From Halictus rubicundus (Eukaryota; Arthropoda; Insecta; Hymenoptera; Halictidae), in assembly GCF_050948215.1 (NCBI RefSeq), contig NC_135161.1, positions 1,460,830-1,524,829 of the forward strand: a stretch of 64,000 nucleotides of DNA. The letters run 5' to 3'. Each line of letters begins with the position of its first letter. Position 1 is the stretch's first letter. Made by a program: the position numbers and the translations under genes. Below, piece after piece: positions 21,701 to 31,293 of this stretch. The notes beneath the pieces are model-generated. The model saw nothing but the letters and a program-made list of their open reading frames with translations, searched no databases and was not told where the DNA came from.

Positions 21701-22556
21701 CGTGCCAGGGTTCTCGCAGGATAACGCGAGGGTTACGGCGGGACGCGGACGGTCGGGCACGGGTGATTACGACACGAGTATTCCAAACGTTCGTCACCGT
21801 CCCGGCTTCGCGTTTCGGCGGTCGGCGGTCGCGGTTCGTGCCTCAGGTTACGGCGGGGTCGGGGCCGTACGCGGCGGCGTATCCGGACCAGGGTAATTTC
21901 GGCGGGCGGAGAGCCCGTGCCCCAGGACGGCCGGCGAGGGGCCGGCTGCGGGTGGTTCGCTCTCCGTGGGTGTGTGGGCGGAAGCGGAGGTATCGGGTTA
22001 ACGGGAAAGTAAGGTACTTACCCTGGGTCCGGTCCTCGATCGCTCGGCGTTCGGGGCGGCTCTCCAGGTGGTCTGGCACGCAGCGGCGTAGATCGGTGTT
22101 CGCGGGTCGCGAATAACTCGGCACACTCGCGGTTATAAGACCCGCGGGTAAAATAGTATTCCGCGAGAATCGGCGGGCGGTTTCTCGGCGTCGGAACAGC
22201 GCGGGTCGATCGTATCCGGGCGGTCGATATCGGCGGCTGGGGAATACGGTTCGATCATCCGACTGATCGCTATGACGGCGGAAAACCCAAGAGACCGTTT
22301 TCCGGTTCGTCTCTCTCGTCTTGCCGGGCGAGGGGGTGCGGTGCGGTACGGTTCGCGGCCGGCTTTTCCGGTGTCGTCACGCATCCGGCGCGCCGGTGTC
22401 GCGTCATGGCGGGTTCCGGTTCCCGCCAAGATCGGTTCGGTGATGCGGGGCTCGCGGGGGCGCTCGCGGGTACCGGCGGATCTCGGTATCCGTCGGTCGT
22501 GTTCGGGGGCTCGGATTCGGGCGCGTGCGGTCAGGAACAGGCCTGGCGCAGCCAGG
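21701..22556. other. CpG-rich insert in the gypsy element
   Basis: About 0.86 kb of CpG-rich DNA lies between the nucleocapsid and protease segments, with abrupt change of composition at both sides. Each edge has a small hairpin (around 21,690-21,704 and 22,540-22,556). No terminal repeats or target duplication are certain. It resembles the CpG-rich blocks at 1,468-3,149 and 5,769-7,690 in composition and contains a minus-strand splice-donor-like GGTAAGTACC near 22,013-22,022. Confidence 0.45.
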
Positions 22557-22796
22557 TCTGTTACACCTTTATGTACTATAATCGGGGTCTCCGCAATCCC
22601 CTTTACGCAGACCCCCTTTTCGTTTCCCGAAAAAGGAACTCTATCCTTTTTAATTTTTTTGCTCTGCAAATTTTGAAACCGTTGACTTCCAGAATTTGAA
22701 ACTAAGTTAGCATCGGAACAATTATAAGACAGATGTCCGGGTTTTCCGCAGTTCCAACAAACAATCCCGTTATTTTTGCGATCCACAATGTAGTTC
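22557..22796 (-). pseudogene. Gypsy nucleocapsid segment with a CCHC knuckle
   Basis: Minus-strand frame containing VCWNCGKPGHLSYNCSD, a canonical retroviral-type CCHC zinc knuckle, preceded and followed by basic residues. It is the RNA-binding end of Gag. It is in a different frame from the preceding Gag segment (frameshift near 22,790) and is cut by the CpG-rich insert at its 3' end. Confidence 0.8.
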
Positions 22797-23639
22797 TAAG
22801 GTCCATTATTGTGGCCATTCCGAAAATCCTGGCGCCGCGACTGAAAACCAGACTGTGCCTTAGTAAAAGGCTCAACCCGACGATTACTCGAACTAACAGT
22901 TTCAAACCGATTTCTATCAGAAATGGAATGATACAGAGCTTCTGTTCTCAACGCTACATCCAGCACCGCCCCCAACGAAGTGGCATTAATCGAAGCGAGG
23001 GTGACGTCCTTCCTCAAATTTTTCTCGCGCCTGTTTATCCTGACAATCGAGAGACAAATCTGCGAAGACCGAGCGAGAAAGGAGGCAGATCTGTTCTGCC
23101 ATAGCTTGAAGAGACTCTCCTGCCCCTTGTTTATAATTATGAAATTTATAACGATTTAACTGGGCCAAGTGTTCAGTGCCGTAACGAGCATTCAGACCAG
23201 CAACTAACGCGTGGAAATCGGTCCGTTTCGATTCTTCCAAGCATGTCAGTACCGAGAGAGCTTCCCCTTCGAGCGAATCCAACAAAGCTATTACTTTTGT
23301 TCGTTCGTTCCAATTATTGACCTTAGCCAAACTCTCAAATTGTGTGAAGTACTGTGTCCACGAACACGACCCATTGAATTTCGCGGGTTTAGCGCGATAG
23401 GGGACAGAGGACATATTATAAACATTACCGGTCCCACAATCCCCTACACTGTCATACACGCGAACATCACTGTTTCCATTATTTTCAATTCCCCCGCGCT
23501 GACCAGAAAAGTGAGAAGTAAAAGTCTCAAAAGAATTTATAAATCGATCAAATCTGGCCTGGTATTCCGTCAATCTCTCCTCCAAGCGCTCTGCCAGTCG
23601 TTCGACCTGTCGTTCCAAGGCAGCAAACCGCTCCTCCAT
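22797..23639 (-). pseudogene. Gypsy Gag (capsid region)
   Basis: Gag of a Ty3/gypsy element, the shell protein of the intracellular particle. From the Met in CMEERFAALERQVE there is a short coiled coil, then the capsid region with KPAKFNGSCSWTQYFTQFE, KVIALLDSLEGEALSVLTCL, RYGTEHLAQL and QMRA-like QAMAEQICLL motifs. I place the start at 23,639 because the earlier in-frame Met codons lie in the putative LTR and primer-binding site. A frameshift near 23,000 moves the rest (KDVTLASINATSLG on) to another frame. Confidence 0.75.
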
Positions 23640-23728
23640 GCAAACCTCCGAATTCAAAATCTGTCGGCTCCGGACGTTGCCGGTTCCCTCACAACTCGCC
23701 GCCAAAGAAATCCCACTTCTGACGCCAG

Positions 23729-23947
23729 TGTTACGGATTCGGGGCATCTTTAAAGAATAAAACGAGTGAAATACCAAAGAGACCTTTATTAAATAGAGGA
23801 GGAGTACTTAGCTTTGCGACTTCCCTCAGTGACGTTCGTCAACCGACTCTCTCATGTCTCCGTTGTATCGTCGTCACTAAGACGACGCGGCAACGAAGAC
23901 CATTCGGCGCAATGTCTCGATATCGAAACATATCGATACTCGTAACA
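23729..23947 (-). repeat. Putative 5' LTR of the gypsy element
   Basis: A 219-bp segment bounded by TGTTAC and GTAACA, directly followed on the minus strand by the primer-binding-site-like TGGCGTCAGAAG. On the minus strand it contains an AATAAA signal (about 23,788-23,797), consistent with an LTR. No second copy was found to confirm it. Confidence 0.5.
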
Positions 23948-25140
23948 ATATACATTCAGAGCAAAGTTGTGTAAATGTGTAGAAATACTTATGTTGAAGA
24001 CAGATGAAAGCAGAGATACTAAAGATTGTAATTGGTTTGACTTACAGTGCGATGAGTAAAGTAAAGCAGGATATTTAGATTATGGCAAGCTCGAAACGTG
24101 CGAATCTCCTATGCATTCAGAAATTTCCAGTGAAAAACCCTCCGAGAGCCAAGTCCCGGAGAAAGGCTCACTCACTTAGTATTCCACAAAATTATAGCTG
24201 GGTCGGTGATGTTGCTGTAGAATATACGAACTGTAAATTCCAGACAGGAGACGGCGGTTTGATAACCGAACACACAATTTGTACAAGGAAGATTAAATAT
24301 ATAATTTGTAAAAGTATATATAAAAGAAAATCTAGTAATATGTAATATATCAGGGAGAATAATTGTTAAATAAACAAAAAGAAAATTGTTCGAAATCGCT
24401 GCAGGCGTTACCGAGAATCTCGGTAACGCAAACATCATTTCTCGTGCCATATAGTTTTTGCGACCTAATCCGCAGACGAGCGGCCTCGGTGCGACCGTGT
24501 CTCGGCGTTGACAATAGCCAGCTGATCGAGCTCGGCGCCGAGACCGGGTGAATGCACTCAGACGTAAACTTTGTGTTTACGTCTAAACGTTTACTTGTCG
24601 CGTGAGCCACCGTTCCCATATTCCAAAATATCAAATCCGTCACCCACCGTCCTTGTTTCCTGTGCAGTAGCGGCCGTTAGGGCACTGCCCTCGTGCGCTA
24701 GCTAACGTTCGACACTGCCAAATCCTTTGTCATTTTCAAAAACCCCACTCCTTATTCCTTCCGACGCCGGTGGCCACGCACAGTATAAATAACCCGCGAT
24801 AACCGCGAAACGAGGTCTTTAGACACGCTCGATCGCTCGATCATAGTCTTGCTTTATTTTCGTTTATTCGTGCGCTCCACGACACTTCACTCTCCCAAAT
24901 CGCGCGCTTCACGATTTGCGCGTTACATCTCCGACTTCTATATATTCTCCGCTTTCTTGTACCTCTGCAATTCACCGCTGTCTTGTATACTTTCCGCTTT
25001 GTTCTTAATACATTATTTATTATTTCATACAGTCCACTATTATTCTCTACCTGTCTCTATCGCAACCTATACCTCTTTCCTTTCGCTATAGTTCCAAACA
25101 AAAATATTATTTATGGTAGCGTAATAGCTATGACTAAGAA
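23948..25140. other. Unassigned sequence with two short perfect inverted repeats
   Basis: No credible coding frame. It holds a 25-bp palindrome at 24,405-24,429 (12-bp arms, GCGTTACCGAGA) and a 10-bp-arm inverted repeat at 24,560-24,584 (AGACGTAAAC). The stretch from about 24,790 has a TATA-like TATAAATAA at 24,783. Confidence 0.4.
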
Positions 25141-25490
25141 AAAATGTGCAGATAGCACCGTGGAGGTTATGTTCACCACGTGTTCAAATGATTTTACTGT
25201 ATTTTACTGTTTTAAATAAATTAGAAAATAAAATGCACAGTAATTTTAAAAGAAAAGAGCCACTTTTACACTATATTTAGAAGTGTGAGGCACACACTGT
25301 GGAGGTTATGTTCACCACGTTTTCAAGTGATTTATCCGTAATTTATAGGATTAAAGAAAAATTGAACAGAAATAGTATTAGAGTAATTAAAAATAAAATT
25401 CACGGAATTTTTAAAAGAAAAAGAACACTTTTACACTGTATTTAAGTGTTAAGGCACACACCGTGGCGGTTATGTAACTGCGCCGAGCAC
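25141..25490. repeat. Degenerate tandem repeat, about 140-165 bp period
   Basis: GTGGAGGTTATGTTCACCAC occurs at 25,160 and 25,299, and a shortened variant (GTGGCGGTTATG) at 25,463. Each is preceded by CAC/CACAC and followed by similar AT-rich sequence with CACTTTTACACT. About 2.3 copies. Confidence 0.75.
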
Positions 25491-26220
25491 GCGGTCGTAC
25501 AGTTTTGTAACACTATATGTATATAATATTAAATATGTAAAGAATATAACTGGAAATAATAAACTAAATAATTTTATATAAACGAAAAAATTAAATTATT
25601 TGTAGGAAAACTCTTCCGCACTGAGCGAGAAACTGCGAATAATTCGCGAAAAACGTGGCGGAGCTCGAACCAGTAATGGCGTGAGCACTGAGTAGTGAGC
25701 ACAGGAGAGGCGACTGTGTAAGCGTCCGTACTGTAGCACGGTTCGCGACGGAAATGAAGACAAACTCCGCTGTTTGCCGGTTTCGGCTCATATTGACGAT
25801 CGCGGACCATAACGAGAGCCTCGTCGCGCCGCGAGGAGCTCGACTGGTGTCGGCGCTCGCTGATTCACGCGCTATTGGGACGCTTCGTGATTGGCGCGCT
25901 GTCGGGCAGCGCGGTGATTGGCGCGAGCCTGGTCGCGACGCGATTTCGCAACGGACCGAGTAATACGATCTTTTATTTTTCGTCCGCTCGTTTTATGTTT
26001 TCCATTATTGTCTGTCTTGTTTTATTTCTGTTGCTAATCTTTGAGCTGTCTTGAGGGAAGATTGTTGCAACTTGTTTTGCTGGCTTGTTAACCGAAGTTG
26101 TTATTGACTTTGTCCTGAGGATTTTGGCGAAGGAGAGGGGAGATTTGCTTGCTGTTGGTTGTGATGCGCAGAGTTATCTGACTTTGCTCACAACGCTGTT
26201 GACAAGGGCACTCAGTTTCT
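25491..26220. other. Unassigned; CCAAT-rich patch
   Basis: AT-rich then GC-rich DNA. Between about 25,860 and 25,925 ATTGG (CCAAT box on the minus strand) occurs three times in related GTGATTGGCGCG-like contexts, which could be a promoter-type sequence. No gene seen. Confidence 0.35.
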
Positions 26221-26601
26221 CTAATTTTTCTTCCGTTGTGTTTGCTGCAGGCGTAGCTTCAGCGACTTATTTTCTTCTTGTAGGCTACTATTACGTTCTC
26301 TGAGAGTTTGGTTTTGCTTTTCCTGTGTGTTATTATATGTGGTTGCTGCGTCTATGTTTTGTAGGATGCGTATCTTCTCATCCGTGGGTATTTCGTTTTT
26401 AAATTTATGCATGAGATGTTCTATTGCCGTGGTAAGTTCTCTAAGTGGTGTTTGATTAGAGGCGGAGTTGGTCATTCGAGTTTCTTCTTTCTCGTGCATC
26501 TGCCGTTTTGGATCATCGGTGTGTTCCTTGTCGTGCTGTTCGTCTTGGGCTCTGTCTCCGATTCTTTCTTGTTTTTCCCACTCGATTTCCATTTTCCTCA
26601 T
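26221..26601 (-). CDS. Unidentified 126-aa hydrophilic coiled-coil protein, possibly LINE ORF1 N-terminus
   Basis: I do not recognise this protein. It is very rich in Glu, Lys, Gln and Asn, starts MRKMEIEWEKQERIG, and has a helical region (RELTTAIEHLMHKFKNEI) and a probable coiled coil (RERNSSLQEENKSLKLRLQQ) before the stop. N-terminal parts of LINE ORF1 proteins look like this, and it lies among LINE debris, so a 5' fragment of a LINE ORF1 is my best guess. The R1-type RT fragment to its right is on the wrong side to belong to the same copy. It could also be a chance frame. Confidence 0.35.
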   Translation of the reverse strand: MRKMEIEWEKQERIGDRAQDEQHDKEHTDDPKRQMHEKEETRMTNSASNQTPLRELTTAIEHLMHKFKNEIPTDEKIRILQNIDAATTYNNTQEKQNQTLRERNSSLQEENKSLKLRLQQTQRKKN

Positions 26602-27050
26602 TTCAGCGTTGCGTGCGCGATCGATTGTCTAACTAGGTATTCGGGCGCGGGATTCGGACAGCCAGTCGGGGCGAAGAATGGTCTCAGACGACCGGCCAAT
26701 CAGAGGCAGCCTAGAGGTCTACGGTAAGATCGATCAGATGGCGCGTCGGTGGAGCGTACAAAGCACAGTTTTCCACTTATTATTTCACTTGTCGTCACTG
26801 AATTGCGTGTGAGTGAGGGTGACGAGTTCTGTTCAGTGCAGTTCGTGTTATGGCACTCTGAAATTTTGAGCATTGCTCGGCGACGTCGCCCGGCGGTGCT
26901 GACGGTTTTCCGGTGATAACTTTTGTGTATTTAGAGCACTTATTAATAATTAATAATTTTTGAATTTATTATCACTCGAAGTACGGAGCGACGTTACTCT
27001 ACGCCACCTAGCGGTCAGTCAATCCGGTCGGACAGTCCTTGTGCAAGATT
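26602..27050. other. Unassigned sequence
   Basis: Mixed-composition DNA with no recognisable frame or repeat. If the coiled-coil ORF is a LINE ORF1, this would be its 5' UTR. Confidence 0.3.
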
Positions 27051-27620
27051 TTATGAGGAGTTTCTGCCCCAAAGGCCTACCCACCAACGCCGCATCATCC
27101 CTCTTCTTCTGCTTTCCAAATCCCAGGGGATTGCCCCCATAAGGACCTGCATCGCATCCGTTGAGACGGTTCTATATACGTTCAAACAGGCATATAAGAC
27201 CAATCGCTGGCATCTATTTATCAATTCTCGTGCGTACCGAAACTTCATAACATCACACCAGACACTCGCTCCATACATCACACTCGCTTGAAGTAACCCT
27301 TTATATATTATACTCATACCCCATTCTCGCCTTAACACTCTACTCATTTGCCCAACCACTCGAATAATCTTCTTAATTAAATATTCCAAATGCACTTTAA
27401 AATGCATTCTCTCGCTTATCCACACACCCAGGTATTTTCTCATTATTCTCCTATCTATCCGCACATTCTGGCTTCTTGACACAGCAAGGTTTCCTTTCAT
27501 CATCATCATCACACTCCGGAACTCAACTGGCACCATCAGGTCGTCCATCATAAGGTTCCATATAAATGGTCCACTTATCGAACCTTGAGGATATCCACGC
27601 TCCACTCGCTCCCATACCAC
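27051..27620 (-). pseudogene. R1-type LINE reverse transcriptase fragment
   Basis: Minus-strand frame with RGYPQGSISGPFIWNLMMDDL (RT motif B region) followed, after loss of the catalytic (F/Y)ADD segment, by thumb-type sequence KYLGVWISERMHFKVHLEYL and YGASVWCDVM, IPWDLESRRRG. These are RT-thumb features of R1-clade ORF2. Both ends are truncated. Non-functional. The right end coincides with the start of LTR A. Confidence 0.8.
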
Positions 27621-28313
27621 CTGTTAATTGTCCGCGGTTGATCAATGCTTGATCGTTCGGACCTCTGATGTTCTTGCACTGCGAGGTGCCCGCTAGGTTT
27701 CTCGAAGGACCACCTTCAACGTTTGAAGGACTAAACAACGAGTTGATTGTACGAACTATATTTCAACTTATAATTACTTGGAGAACCAAGTGGTATGTTA
27801 CAAAGTTATAATATGACAGTTACAACAGTGAGAAATCAACTGGTCGTATGACAACTATCTGTTCAGGCGAAAGCGAAGAGATGAGCGCGAAGTTTCTAGG
27901 CTTGCTGTCCAGCTAATTCTAAATCTAAAAACTCCGAGTCAGCCTCGCCGATAGTTCGGTTCTCCCTTCCCTTGAGTGCCAAATTTCCCCTTCCTTGAAA
28001 GTTGAGGGCGGGAAAGGCCGAGACTAAGGGCTCGGACTGGGCCCAGGAGTCGCAGGGGCAGTTACAAATACGGAGACGCGACAAGATGGGGGTGGCGAAA
28101 GCAGACGCCCGCACAGCGGTCCACGTGTCCTCAAGATGCCGACCACGGCCGGAAAACCCCACACATCTGGAAACTATAAAACGCCAGGGGCATACCTGCG
28201 ACCGAGGCGAGGTAAAGAACAGGATGTTGATGGCGAAAGCAGGGAAACTAAAATATGCCAGCTCTATGGCCTGGGTACGGGCGGCAATGACCATTAACGA
28301 AATTACGGTGACA
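27621..28313 (-). repeat. BEL/Pao LTR A
   Basis: A segment from TGTTAATTG to GGTGACA whose core (GCACTGCGAGGTGCCCGCT, then CTCGAAGGACCACCTT) recurs in LTR B at 28,774. Beyond its right end a short stretch (CCGTAGCC) also matches sequence beyond LTR B, so some internal sequence of a second copy is attached. Divergence from LTR B is substantial. Confidence 0.6.
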
Positions 28314-28773
28314 GGTCCAAACCGTAGCCAGATGCCCCGACCTTGTCCCGGTCCCAAAGGACAATCGCCGTACCGACTCTACCTAGCCGCTGGCCGCTAC
28401 ATACCGCCCGATACGGAAATTACATAAACAATTTACGGAAGTTAACTACATGTAAAGTTCACACAAACTATAATCGCGATAGAACCAAAGCCACACATTA
28501 AAAAAGACACTCAAATCGTAATCAACAAATATGTACAATGCTGGAGAAAACAAGATAACTGAATATATAAAATAGACTAGGCTAATCGCACGCTAGAAAT
28601 CTATGAACTAAACCAAACAAATAACATAGGTATATATACATCATGCAAACAACACTTCAAAGTTTACGTGCCTTCGGCACTAGGCAACAAACAAATTTTG
28701 GTTGTGGGTCTCTTTAGAGTTCCAGTGGCTGTACGAATGGTAAACACTCTCACTACGTTATCGTGACCGGGAT
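28314..28773. other. Unassigned, between the two BEL/Pao LTRs
   Basis: The first 100 or so bases look like pol-end sequence of the LTR A copy. The rest is AT-rich and unassigned. Confidence 0.35.
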
Positions 28774-29352
28774 TGTTTATGCCCGTGGTTGATCCTTGGT
28801 GATCTTTCAGGCCTTTGATGTGTTTGCACTGCGAGGTGCCCGCTATTTAACTATGGATAACTCGAAGGACCACCTTCCTGACTCGGAAGGAAAATGAAAT
28901 TGCAAGTTTTTGATGATGAACTATATTTCAAAACTAAAACACGTGAGAACGCCGCTGGAATGAGCTAAGTCACTTGTACAAACTATGGAGCTATTGGAAC
29001 TAGGCTAGACTAGGTGACTTCCCAGAGCGATCTGCTTGGGAGAACGTGCGTTACAAGAAATCTAACCTCGGTTCTCCCCACTATTCTAGACTTTTTAACC
29101 CTGCTTCGGGGGTTTGGTGGGAGGATCTAGGGGCTGGGTGCTTGAAGCAGGCCCAGGGTGCGCCAAGGCCACACACGCTTGGCGACCGAACCCTGGGTTT
29201 TTCCAAACATCTGCAAACTATTCAAACTGCAGTTTCAAGCACCCGGATGCGCTGAGCCTAAGGGGCGAACGGTTTCGAGTGTTTTATGACAAGGGATGCA
29301 TTGACGGGACCCAGGCACGGACAGTAACATTAGCAGCTAAGTGGCGATGACA
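28774..29352 (-). repeat. BEL/Pao LTR B, probable 3' LTR of BEL-1
   Basis: From TGTTTATGCCC to CGATGACA; on the minus strand it directly follows the end of BEL-1 pol, where a 3' LTR belongs. Shared core with LTR A supports the call. No 5' LTR was found on the right of BEL-1, whose gag start is cut off. Confidence 0.6.
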
Positions 29353-30269
29353 GGCCCATCGCCGTAGCCAAACTACGAAAAGTCACGTACCGGGTCTGCT
29401 GGCAAATGTCAAGGCCCCTGCCATAAAACTTCATCGGTGGTAAGTTGTCCTCCTTGAGCAGGACCAATGCTCCTACCGTGGGCACATCGGGAGAACCAAG
29501 CCTCCATTTTTGTCGTTGTTGCAGTGCATGGAGGTAATCCCGCTGCCATCGTTTCCAAAAATGCTGCAGTATCTGTTGCAGCAGCTGGAATTTACTTAAT
29601 CGATTTGGCGTTATCTGGCCAAGATCGGCCTGTGGAAGCGCCATCAACGCTTCTCCCACAAGGAAATGAGATTAGGTCGGAAGGATCGAGAGATAAAGGA
29701 TGTAGAGACCGGGAGTTGAGGCAAGCTTCGATTTGTGTCAATACCGTGTACAACTCCTCAAATGTGAGTTCTTGCTCACCTATGACGCGTCGCATGTGCG
29801 CCTTGACCGAACGGACACCTCGTTCCCACAATCCACCAAAATGTGGAGCACGTGGCGGAATGAGGTACCACTCTATGTGTCCTTGGGCTAGTGCCTCCGC
29901 TATTCTATCATTGTGCGAGCTTGACGACAATAAAATTCCCAATTCCTTCAGTTCGTTGCGTGCACCGATGAAATTCGTGCCATAATCCGAATATATGGAC
30001 GAACATTTATCACGGCGTGATATGAATCGGTGTAAACAATTAAAAAACGCGCCGATGGTCAAGTCTACGGCAAGCTCGATGTGAATCGTCTTTGTGACCA
30101 TGCATACGAAAAGGCAAATATAGGCCTTTCTAACCGTGCGGGCGCGTCCGCGTTCAACTAAGAGAAAAGGACCGGCATAATCTACGCCGCAGGTATCAAA
30201 GGCGCGAGACGTAGGTAAAGTACCCATTTGAGGTTGTAAACTACCTGGATTCGACCGAAAACATTTCAC
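29353..30269 (-). pseudogene. BEL-1 integrase catalytic core and C-terminus
   Basis: Integrase core: CGVDYAGPFLL, KTIHIELAVDLT (first Asp), YSDYGTNFIGA (second Asp, Tyr in place of the usual Asn), HFGGLWERGVRSVK (Glu), then EACLNSRSLHPLS. All three acidic residues are present. After a frameshift near 29,650 the tail continues in another frame with LLQQILQHFWKRWQRDYLH, KWRLGSPDV and VGALVLLKEDNLPP, the usual end of BEL/Pao Pol. The enzyme would insert element cDNA in the nucleus; this copy is frame-disrupted. Confidence 0.85.
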
Positions 30270-30323
30270 GCAATTCCGAAGGACCTTTCTGGTAATGCGT
30301 CTACCGGATATGAGCCAATAACG

Positions 30324-30764
30324 TTAGTCCAATAACGCGAGAGTTTGTTGACATCCGGCATGTAACAATCGCAAATGTTCGCGTCGTACCAAAAGATTGG
30401 CTAACGGACTTGAGTTCGGAATAAGGACCGGGTGTTTCTGGGAGAACGCTATGGGAGCGTTCTGGAGTCGACCGCCCACCCTGATGATCCCGTCTTCATC
30501 CAGGAATGGGTGCAGAGATAGCAATGAACTATTTTTGTCTAGGGCTAGTCCTGCCTTCAATTTATGCATCTCCTTGCTGCGAGCTCGGCTACGCATAAAG
30601 GACGAAAATGTCGTTGCCCTGAAGTCTTGCTCGCCCTTTTGTCTCGAATATTGCTATAGAATCTAAAGATACAAGCTACGATCCTAATGAACTTGTTATA
30701 GCATGAGTATCGCGTAGCTAAGTCTATTAGCAGTGACTCGCTATTGACTGATGCGGCTAACTGC
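30324..30764 (-). pseudogene. BEL-1 integrase N-terminal part with H2C2 region
   Basis: Two overlapping frames. The first (to about 30,557) has TRYSCYNKFIRIVACIFRF and PLCVAELA; the second has LHPFLDEDGIIRVGGRLQNA, HPVLIPNSSPLANLLV and REHLRLLHAGCQQTLALL, the region with the zinc-binding His pair before the core. Frames shift near 30,580 and 30,320. It follows RT directly because RNase H is deleted. Confidence 0.75.
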
Positions 30765-31293
30765 ACAATTGAATTGGGCCGTTCTTCCGGCACCTCGATA
30801 GTACCCAGCTCAAGGTGAGGCCATTTCACATCGTCGGTGGCTAACCAATCACCGTTATCGTGAACAATTGCTCTAGGGTCATTGCTTGCCCACTTTCGCA
30901 ACAGAAAGCCAGCTTGCGCTAAAACCCATGTGAGAGACTCCCGCAGGTCTATAGCCTGCTCGAGAGTTTCACAACCAGTCAGCAGATCGTCTACATAAAA
31001 ATCCTTTAGGATCTTCTCACTGGCGGAAGGATGCGAGAGAGCGCAGTCCTTGCCTACCTGCTGTAGGGCGCGTGTAGCCAAATAGGAGGCGGAAGATGTA
31101 CCGTAAGTGACGGTATTTAGAGTGTATGTGCCTATGCTATCACTATCACTAGACCGCCAAAGAATCATCTGATATTTGCGATCTTCTGGGCGTACCGCGA
31201 CCTGCCTATACATCTTCGCGATGTCGGCCGACAAAACGATTCGATGCCTTCTAAACCTAACCAAAATACTAAATAAATCATCCTGAACCGGCC
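30765..31293 (-). pseudogene. BEL-1 reverse transcriptase, catalytic half
   Basis: RT palm with VQDDLFSILVRFRRHRIVLS, DIAKMYRQVAVRPEDRKYQM, LNTVTYGTSSASYLATRAL and the catalytic FYVDDLLTG, all typical of BEL/Pao. The fingers are on the other side of the Transib-like insertion. At about 30,765 the frame jumps from RT connection sequence (EVPEERPN) straight to pre-integrase sequence, so RNase H is deleted in frame. Function lost. Confidence 0.85.

Larger units (their letters stand above)
20589..23947 (-). mobile_element. Ty3/gypsy element, internally deleted
   Basis: Minus-strand LTR retrotransposon: putative 5' LTR, primer-binding-site-like TGGCGTCAGAAGTGGG just inside it, gag, protease, then directly the C-terminal end of integrase. 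RT, RNase H and the integrase core are gone. Gag has frameshifts, and a CpG-rich insert lies between the nucleocapsid and protease parts. A matching left LTR was not found. Non-autonomous. Confidence 0.8.
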
